Below are positions 5,295 to 10,830 of a stretch of DNA of 10,830 nucleotides, piece after piece. How positions within the stretch are numbered: the first letter of the stretch is position 1; each line of letters opens with the position of its first letter. A program made the translations under genes and the position numbers. This DNA comes from Lentisphaeria bacterium (GTDB lineage Bacteria; Verrucomicrobiota; Lentisphaeria; Victivallales; UBA1829), in contig JAGAPM010000140.1 in assembly GCA_017623265.1 (NCBI GenBank), positions 1 to 10,830 on the forward strand, given 5' to 3'. Below the pieces are notes generated by a model. That model had not been told where the DNA came from. It saw only the letters and a list, made by a program, of their open reading frames with translations, and made no database searches.

Positions 5295-6884
5295 TCAGCA
5301 CCCGTATTCCAACATTTTTTCCGCAAGCCGGATCCCGTCCACGGCGGCAGAAGTGATCCCGCCAGCCATCCCGGCACCCTCGCCCGCCAGATAGAGGTTC
5401 GGCACACCCGGCACGGAAAGTCGTTCCGGATCCCGTTCAAAACGAACCGGACTGGAGACCCGTGTTTCAACGCCGGTAAAGACACCTTCCCGCACGAATC
5501 CGGGCATCAACCGATCGAAACGCCCCAGGGCTTTACGCAGGGTCGCAACCACAGGGCGTGGCAGGATCAGATCCAGTCTTGCGGGTACCCGTCCCAGCCG
5601 GTAAGATGTCTCTCCCGGCAAATGTCCCTGCTCTCCGTCCATAAAACATGCCGCGGCTTGAGCGGGTGCGGTATAGTCCAGACCGCCTGCTTCAAAGGCA
5701 GCCCGCTCGATCCGTTCGATCATCGTAAACGCCTCTGCCGCCGACTTAAAATCCCGCCCGTTCACCGTCGTAATGACTGCAGAGTTTGCAAAGTTTCCGG
5801 AGCGGGCATAAAGGCTCATGCCGTTTGTGCAGAGCAATCCTTTCGTACTGGTGCAGGGAATGATCTCGCCGCCGGGACACATGCAGAAGGTTGCGCAACC
5901 GGTGGAGGGATCTCCATTCTGCGGAGAAAGAGCCAGACTGTATTCCGCCGCTCCGAGTGCGGGGTAAGATCTTTCCTCCCCATACTGCATCCGGTTGATA
6001 AAATGCTGACGGTGTTCGATCCGCATCCCGATCTGGAACCCATTCAGTTTATGAGGCAGACCGGCGGCAGTCATCTGTTTGATCAGATCCCGCGCACTGT
6101 GTCCGCATGCTGCAAGAACCGCAGGAGCCGCAAGGACTTCCCCGTCCGCCAGCCGGACGCCGCCGCAAACACCATTCTTAAACACGATTTCCTTCACATT
6201 CGTCCCCCAGCGGAACATGCCGCCAAGAGCAATGATCTTCTCCCGCAAACTGGATACGATCTCCGGCAGACGATCACTCCCCAGATGCGGATGACTGAAG
6301 TACAGAATATTTTCCGGTGCCGAACATGCCACAAAGGTATTCAGCACAAACGCCATGCGTTCATCTTTGATCCGGGTGAAAAGTTTGCCGTCGGACCACG
6401 TTCCGGCGCCGCCTTCGCCATAGAGAAAATTACTTTCCTCATTCAGCGTGCGGGTGGCAAAAAAGGAATCCAGATCCGCCTTGCGCTGTACCACATCGAA
6501 TCCCCGCTCCAGCACCACCGGTTTCGCTCCGGCAAGCGCCAGCACATAAGCAGCAAACAGCCCAGCCGGTCCGGCACCGATCACAATGGGATGTTCCAGA
6601 TGATGCGGATTACGGTATTCCGGCATTTCCCAACGGGGTTGAGCATCCGGATGACATTCACCGTTTTTCGGCTGTGCAGAATCTTTCAGTTCCGCCTCCA
6701 CCCGGTAAAGGATCTTCACATCCGGCTTTTTCCGGGCATCAAGACTGCGTTTGAGGATCCGGTAGGAAAGAACATCACTTTCACGGATGCCGCAGGCTTG
6801 CGCAATATATTTTTCCAGTTCCGTATCAACAGATGCCGGAACACGGGATGCGGAAAGAGTAAGCTGATCCAGTGTAACAAACAT
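5295..6884 (-). CDS. FAD-dependent dehydrogenase, COG2509 family
   Basis: This 529-residue flavoprotein matches the uncharacterised COG2509 family of NAD(P)/FAD-dependent oxidoreductases. Residues 1-65 form the small basic N-terminal domain typical of this family (ACGI.ESDVLSYRILKRSLDARKK). The FAD Rossmann motif is VIGAGPAGLFAAYVLALAG (101-119) with ribose-binding Glu126. FLYGEGGAGTWSDGKL (153-168), ACGHSARD and MRIEH follow. The C-terminal FAD motif is LYLAGEGAGMAGGITSAAVDGIRLAE. The substrate of the family is unknown and nothing here reveals it. It lies 5 bases downstream of the BamE-like gene and is the last gene of the hisC-led run. The ribosome binding site is weak (ACGGAA just before ATG). 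Confidence 0.93.
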   Translation of the reverse strand: MFVTLDQLTLSASRVPASVDTELEKYIAQACGIRESDVLSYRILKRSLDARKKPDVKILYRVEAELKDSAQPKNGECHPDAQPRWEMPEYRNPHHLEHPIVIGAGPAGLFAAYVLALAGAKPVVLERGFDVVQRKADLDSFFATRTLNEESNFLYGEGGAGTWSDGKLFTRIKDERMAFVLNTFVACSAPENILYFSHPHLGSDRLPEIVSSLREKIIALGGMFRWGTNVKEIVFKNGVCGGVRLADGEVLAAPAVLAACGHSARDLIKQMTAAGLPHKLNGFQIGMRIEHRQHFINRMQYGEERSYPALGAAEYSLALSPQNGDPSTGCATFCMCPGGEIIPCTSTKGLLCTNGMSLYARSGNFANSAVITTVNGRDFKSAAEAFTMIERIERAAFEAGGLDYTAPAQAAACFMDGEQGHLPGETSYRLGRVPARLDLILPRPVVATLRKALGRFDRLMPGFVREGVFTGVETRVSSPVRFERDPERLSVPGVPNLYLAGEGAGMAGGITSAAVDGIRLAEKMLEYGC

Positions 6885-6889
6885 TTCCG

Positions 6890-7252
6890 TTATTCCAAAC
6901 CATTGATCCTGATCAGATTACCATCATCACTGAACAGCAGTTCAGCGGAGGTCGGCACGCCGATCCGTTCGGTCTGCAGGTGTTTTGCATCTCTGCTTTC
7001 CCCGTTAAACCAGCGGATCTGCCAGCGGGTCTCGGTGTTTTCCGTGATCTGAAACGGATATTTTTTCAGTTTTTCCCGGACTTCCTCTTTCGTCATTCCG
7101 GTTGTCAGTTCCTGCTGCAGGACCGCAAATTTTTCTTTATGAAAATCCCGGATCTCCCGGTGGGTTTTCCAGTTCAGCAACATGGAAAGTGCCAGCACAA
7201 AAAATGCCACGATACCGAGAAACTGAATGATTTTTGTTCCGGTCTGACTCAT
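6890..7252 (-). CDS. Small membrane-anchored protein with BamE/SmpA-like domain
   Basis: This 120-residue protein has one hydrophobic N-terminal helix (about residues 9-27) flanked by Lys and Arg/His residues, then a small periplasmic or extracytoplasmic domain. ELTTGMTKEEVREKLKKYPF (48-67) is the helix pattern of BamE/SmpA/OmlA-like domains (l.GMt.eeV...lG.P), and ELLFSDDGNLIRIN near the end fits the closing strands. Unlike BamE it has no lipobox Cys; the helix probably stays as an anchor. Its ATG overlaps the hydrolase stop by 4 bases (ATGA), with GGAGG upstream. It may be a specific partner of the upstream lipoprotein. The domain call rests on pattern recognition and is moderate. Confidence 0.75.
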   Translation of the reverse strand: MSQTGTKIIQFLGIVAFFVLALSMLLNWKTHREIRDFHKEKFAVLQQELTTGMTKEEVREKLKKYPFQITENTETRWQIRWFNGESRDAKHLQTERIGVPTSAELLFSDDGNLIRINGLE

Positions 7253-9204
7253 TTTTCCTCCGTATCAGTTGATTTTTTCTGCGGCATGGCAAAGCGTAAC
7301 GGCACACCTTCTTTCCGGGCGGCAAGCAGATGTTGCCGCAGGATCCGTGCCAGTTCCCGGATCGCTTCAGGTGATTTCTGTACACTGTGTCCGGAATCCA
7401 CAATCAGTTCACTTGCCACACCATCGATATGCGAACTGGAATACGGAACGATCCCATCCGTTCCGCCGGGAGCGCCGCGCCCGTCAATGTCCCCGATCAC
7501 CGAATGAACCGGAACACCGGAGGCAAAAGAAGAGCCGGAAAGGACCTTGATAAAACGGTTATCCGGATCAAGATTGTCGATTCCCGTATAAATCATTTCA
7601 TTGACAAGTTCATTTTCCTGATTGGTCACCCGGATGATCGTTCCCAGAAACTTGAGGGAACGGCTCACCACTTTGGAAGGAATACGGATCAGGTTGCTGC
7701 CGAACCGGGCAATGGACCATTTTGCCATGGAGGATCCGCGATGCGGCACAGCCATCAGCACCACCCGGCTGACAAATCCCGGCTTGTGAAACTGGACGGA
7801 CTCCAGCTCTTTGCGTTCTTCATCGGTCAGTTTTGCGGAAAGATCCTTCCAGTTTTCTCCGCTGAACTGTTCCAGCAGATAGTTCGGATTGTCCTGCATC
7901 AAAGTCCGCGTGATCAATCCGCCCATACTGTGTCCCACAATGATCATCCGGGAAACTGTTTCTTTTGCTTCAGGCGTCACTGCAAATTCTTTTTCTGCGG
8001 CATAAAGCTGATCCCGCAGCACTGCGGCAGAAATGATCACCGGATTACCGCTGGAATAACGGTAAAACCAGAACTGATAGTTCCGGCGGATCACCGGATA
8101 ATTCCGCAACGCATTCATCATCAGATTCCAGGTATCCGGAGAGGACATCAATCCATGCACAAAAACCACCGGGATCTTGCCCGGATCATAGGGTTCCAAC
8201 ATGTAGAGCCCGGTTTTCTGCTCCATGTTTTCCGGCCGCAGCATTGCCATGATGAGATTATCCTCCACCAGATCTTCCGGCAGAAATTCTGAGAACGCCG
8301 CAATCGGCGTGGAATAATCCAATGCCAGCGGGATCTCTGCTCCATCGATCTTCACAGTCTCATCCACAAAGGTATCATAAATCTCAAAAGAGGCACGACT
8401 CTCCCGCGTCTCCGTCAGATCCAGATTCAGCACCACCGTTGCAGGCATAGGCAGTCGCCCGGGCATACGCAGCGATTGATACTGTTCATCCGGTTTCGCT
8501 ACAGCAACCAACGGAACACCGATCCCGAAACGACGGTTGATCAGGGTCATATTCTGGATCTTGAACGCAGAGCAGGAAATAAAGTTGTCATAGGATCCGA
8601 CCGGAAAAGGAAGGTGAGATTTCAACTTATCAAAACGGATCCGTCTGCCGGAGACATCCTTCAGTTCATAGGAATCGTTCAGCAGCAGTTCCCGGTTGCG
8701 GATATACTCAAAAATCTTTGCAACAGAAGCATTGTAACAAACCAATTGCTGACAACTGGACGGATCAAATCTGCCCAGACGCTCTTCCCGGGAGAATGCC
8801 GGGGAAAACAGGCGCTGATAAGAATAGATCGCCGCTGAAAGATAATATGCCACCGCTTCATCCTCACGGGAAGAACGCCCCGCCTCATTGAAACAGATAT
8901 CTGCCAGGATCTCAAGCATCATGGGAGATTGTTCCGCCCGGTACATCCCCTCCAGCATGGCAACCAGTTTCGCCGGATCCTCATTCAATAACTTGTGAAA
9001 CAGATTCGACCGGAGAAAGTTCTGCGTGCGGAACGAAAAACCGCCGCTTTGCAGCATCGCTTCCCGATAGTACGCATCCCGTTCATATTTCATGGCAAAA
9101 CGGACAGAGGGATTCGGCGGAGTAATCAGACTGCATCCGCATAAAAAGAATATGCAGAGCAGAACCGGTCCGGAAAGATACTGCCATGCACTTCTTTTTT
9201 TCAT
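7249..9204 (-). CDS. Large lipoprotein with C-terminal alpha/beta hydrolase (lipase/esterase-like) domain
   Basis: This 651-residue exported protein has a lipoprotein signal: KKR, a hydrophobic run at 10-21, and lipobox LCGC with lipidated Cys24. Residues 25-340 form a mostly unrecognised domain, partly helical (about 65-170, possibly repeat-like), then beta-rich. The hydrolase domain starts near 344 with the oxyanion motif VVFVHGLMSSPDTW, then the nucleophile elbow GHSMGG (Ser426), AVPHRGS, the acid TDGIVPYSS (Asp583) and catalytic His606 (DSGHSVQ). The full triad suggests an active esterase, lipase or acyltransferase at the envelope; the substrate is unknown. The start has GGAG 7 bases upstream and overlaps the stop of the preceding exported-protein gene (ATGA). 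It overlaps the BamE-like gene in the same way, so the three genes are tightly coupled. Confidence 0.92.
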   Translation of the reverse strand: MKKRSAWQYLSGPVLLCIFFLCGCSLITPPNPSVRFAMKYERDAYYREAMLQSGGFSFRTQNFLRSNLFHKLLNEDPAKLVAMLEGMYRAEQSPMMLEILADICFNEAGRSSREDEAVAYYLSAAIYSYQRLFSPAFSREERLGRFDPSSCQQLVCYNASVAKIFEYIRNRELLLNDSYELKDVSGRRIRFDKLKSHLPFPVGSYDNFISCSAFKIQNMTLINRRFGIGVPLVAVAKPDEQYQSLRMPGRLPMPATVVLNLDLTETRESRASFEIYDTFVDETVKIDGAEIPLALDYSTPIAAFSEFLPEDLVEDNLIMAMLRPENMEQKTGLYMLEPYDPGKIPVVFVHGLMSSPDTWNLMMNALRNYPVIRRNYQFWFYRYSSGNPVIISAAVLRDQLYAAEKEFAVTPEAKETVSRMIIVGHSMGGLITRTLMQDNPNYLLEQFSGENWKDLSAKLTDEERKELESVQFHKPGFVSRVVLMAVPHRGSSMAKWSIARFGSNLIRIPSKVVSRSLKFLGTIIRVTNQENELVNEMIYTGIDNLDPDNRFIKVLSGSSFASGVPVHSVIGDIDGRGAPGGTDGIVPYSSSHIDGVASELIVDSGHSVQKSPEAIRELARILRQHLLAARKEGVPLRFAMPQKKSTDTEEK

Positions 9205-9989
9205 TTTTTCTCTCCACTGCTGATCGGGCGGGTGTACATGGAAACACGGACATCCTGCCCGCCGTTATGCGGAACAAGACCGAGGATCATCAGCTGAGTA
9301 GCGTTGTCTTTCAGAAACACTTCGCCCGTTCCGGCAAACACGTCATCGGCTTCCCGGGATACTTTTTCCCAACCCATGGATACCAGCTGATCCGCTACTT
9401 CCCCCAGGATCTGCGGCATCATTTTTCCTTTCATGCTGTATGCGCCGTAAACGGCACCGCGGGCGGGAAATCTCATACAGGTCAGGTCCTCGGCTCCGTG
9501 AAGAAGCGGCACTTCATCCGGCCAGTCCTTTTCCGTAAATGTATTTTTTCCGGGGGGCAGGATCATTTCAAAAAGCAGAACCGGCTGGATCCCGGAAAGC
9601 TCCAGAAAATACTGGCGTTTCAGAGAACCGTCCTTCTGAATCTCCTGCAGCAGAATGGAGTTGGAATTACCGCCCATAAAGACATCCTTTCTGCCGCTGA
9701 ACAACTTGGAATATTTTTTACGGAGATCCGCCAACCGTTCTTCCACCAGAAAGATCTCCAGCTGCAGTTCCTTCCCGTTGGCAATGATCTTCTCCTTCCA
9801 GAAACGGGATGTTTTCTGCATGGTACCGGCAGCTTCCAGAGATACATTGCCCGTTCCCGTGAAGGGCCACAGCGAGTAAATATCTGCATCGTATATTTCC
9901 GGAAGATTCTGGGCGGAAAGATACATTGTGTTCAAAAGAAGTGCCAGAACCGGCAGGATCATCCATTTTCTGAAGTTTACGGCGGACAT
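9201..9989 (-). CDS. Exported protein of unknown function
   Basis: This 262-residue protein starts with a clear signal peptide: FRK basic region, hydrophobic core MILPVLALLLN, and probable cleavage after Ala26 (LSA/Q). There is no lipobox, so it is probably periplasmic or secreted. The mature part is mixed alpha/beta with a basic segment around ERLADLRKKYSKLFSGRKD; I recognise no family and see no catalytic motif. GGAG is 6 bases before ATG. It begins 13 bases after the hisC stop, and its own stop overlaps the lipoprotein hydrolase start by 4 bases. It probably works with the hydrolase lipoprotein and the BamE-like protein at the envelope; that is inferred from coupling alone. Confidence 0.85.
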   Translation of the reverse strand: MSAVNFRKWMILPVLALLLNTMYLSAQNLPEIYDADIYSLWPFTGTGNVSLEAAGTMQKTSRFWKEKIIANGKELQLEIFLVEERLADLRKKYSKLFSGRKDVFMGGNSNSILLQEIQKDGSLKRQYFLELSGIQPVLLFEMILPPGKNTFTEKDWPDEVPLLHGAEDLTCMRFPARGAVYGAYSMKGKMMPQILGEVADQLVSMGWEKVSREADDVFAGTGEVFLKDNATQLMILGLVPHNGGQDVRVSMYTRPISSGEKK

Positions 9990-10002
9990 AGGCTTCTCCG
10001 GA

Positions 10003-10830
10003 TCAGCTGTAGATTTGACGCGTCAGCAGGAACAACCGGGAAACCTGCTGTTCCGTGCCGATAGAGATCCGCACATATTTTCCGGTCACCGGACCGGGGA
10101 AATAGCGAACGATCACATTTTTCTCACGCAGTTTTTTAAAGTAGGTTGCTGCATCTCCATCCGGCGGAGAAGCAAAGAGAAAATTGGTTTCCGATTCCAC
10201 CACCTTGAACCCGATATCCAGCAGACCGAGCAGCAGCATTTCACGGGCAACTTTGATCTTGGCAACGCAATCCGAAAAATAGGCTCGATCCCACAGCGAT
10301 GCCAGCGCAAGACGCTGAGTCAGCATGGAAACATTGTAAGAGTCCTTCATTTTCATCAAACCGTCGATCATGGTTTTGTGAGCGATGGCATAACCGAAAC
10401 GCAATCCGGCAAGGCTGCGGCTCTTGGAGAAGGTACGAGCCACGATCACATTGGGATATTTCTTCACAAAATCAGCACAGTTATCCGATGCAAAATCGGC
10501 ATACGCTTCATCGATCAGAACCACACCGTTGAAATTTTCACAGATCTTCGCCATGGCAGACTTGGGGAAGGAGTTGCCCGTGGGAGCATTGGGGCGGGTG
10601 ATGATCAGCAGATTCGCCGGTTCCGCCAGTTCCAACAGATTCTCCGGCATGGTAAAATCGGTACTGTCAAGCGGGATCCGGATACATTTTGCGCCCTGCA
10701 GCCCCGCCAGCGTAGGATACAGAGAGTAGCTGGGATCCAGAAATGCCACCGGCCGTTCCGCATCGCAGAAACAACGGATCGCAATATTGAGAATATCATC
10801 CGAACCGTTTCCGGCAATGACATTTTCATA
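10003..10830 (-). CDS. hisC: Histidinol-phosphate aminotransferase (partial, N-terminus beyond window)
   Basis: HisC uses PLP to convert imidazole-acetol phosphate and glutamate to histidinol phosphate. 275 C-terminal residues of an expected 350 or so are present. The frame is open to the right edge: before the internal GTG at 10749 it reads GNGSDDILNIAIRCFC, so the gene clearly starts outside. Fold-type I motifs follow in order: LDPSYSLYP, TRPNAPTGNSF, IDEAYADF (Asp contacting PLP), ARTFSKSRSLAGLRFGYAIA with the Schiff-base Lys in FSKS, ESETNFLF and a C-terminal KYVRISIG containing the carboxylate-binding Arg. No other his genes are in the window. It is the first visible gene of the - strand run that continues into the envelope trio and the flavoprotein. 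Confidence 0.94.
   Translation of the reverse strand, partial: YENVIAGNGSDDILNIAIRCFCDAERPVAFLDPSYSLYPTLAGLQGAKCIRIPLDSTDFTMPENLLELAEPANLLIITRPNAPTGNSFPKSAMAKICENFNGVVLIDEAYADFASDNCADFVKKYPNVIVARTFSKSRSLAGLRFGYAIAHKTMIDGLMKMKDSYNVSMLTQRLALASLWDRAYFSDCVAKIKVAREMLLLGLLDIGFKVVESETNFLFASPPDGDAATYFKKLREKNVIVRYFPGPVTGKYVRISIGTEQQVSRLFLLTRQIYS

Noticed and set aside
5175..7052. 625-codon open frame on + opposite the flavoprotein gene
   Set aside because: It is antisense to a clearly recognised COG2509 protein, its product is Arg/His/Pro/Ser rich without any family motif, and no promoter or ribosome binding site is visible.
10605..10829. Small - strand ORF overlapping hisC
   Set aside because: It is an out-of-frame reading of the hisC coding sequence, which continues in its own frame to the window edge.

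Overview
The window is a gene-dense bacterial chromosome segment with no phage block, CRISPR array, rRNA or tRNA that I can see. Signal peptides, a lipoprotein and a BamE-like protein suggest a cell with an outer membrane. The gene mix (long animal-type adenylosuccinate lyase, RicT-like PSP1 protein, COG2509 flavoprotein, stand-alone NYN protein) would fit a PVC-group bacterium such as Lentisphaerota/Victivallales, but that placement is a low-confidence inference.

Layout. (1) Bases 1-109 hold the 3' end of an unrecognised + strand gene. It converges on a - strand gene for an NYN-domain protein with a C-terminal cold-shock domain (290-1231). (2) After an AT-rich divergent promoter region (about 1232-1447) come three + strand genes: an orphan phage-terminase-small-subunit-like protein, purB (adenylosuccinate lyase) and a yfcE-type phosphodiesterase. 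The last two overlap by 4 nt. (3) From 4238 to the right end every gene is on the - strand. In transcription order they are hisC (cut by the window edge), an exported protein of unknown function, a large lipoprotein alpha/beta hydrolase, a small BamE/SmpA-like membrane protein and a COG2509 FAD-dependent dehydrogenase. These are spaced or overlapped tightly enough to be one operon. A RicT/YaaT-like gene follows after a gap of about 90 bp with its own candidate promoter.

The most unusual signal is non-coding. Both convergent gene junctions (127-279 and 4046-4230) are almost completely filled by a nested inverted repeat that folds as a four-way junction. Each has a 24-26 bp outer stem, a GC-rich hairpin followed by T7 (a terminator for the + gene), a central stem in which that T7 pairs with an A7, and a second GC-rich hairpin that with the A7 forms a terminator for the - gene. 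The two elements share topology, junction spacing and T7/A7 tracts but essentially no sequence, which points to selection on structure. One consequence is that the two convergent mRNAs at each junction carry nearly the same 24-26 nt motif just after their stop codons. I do not recognise this as a named element family.

Long ORFs antisense to the real genes (for example 5175-7052 and 4232-5170 on +) are shadows and are not annotated.
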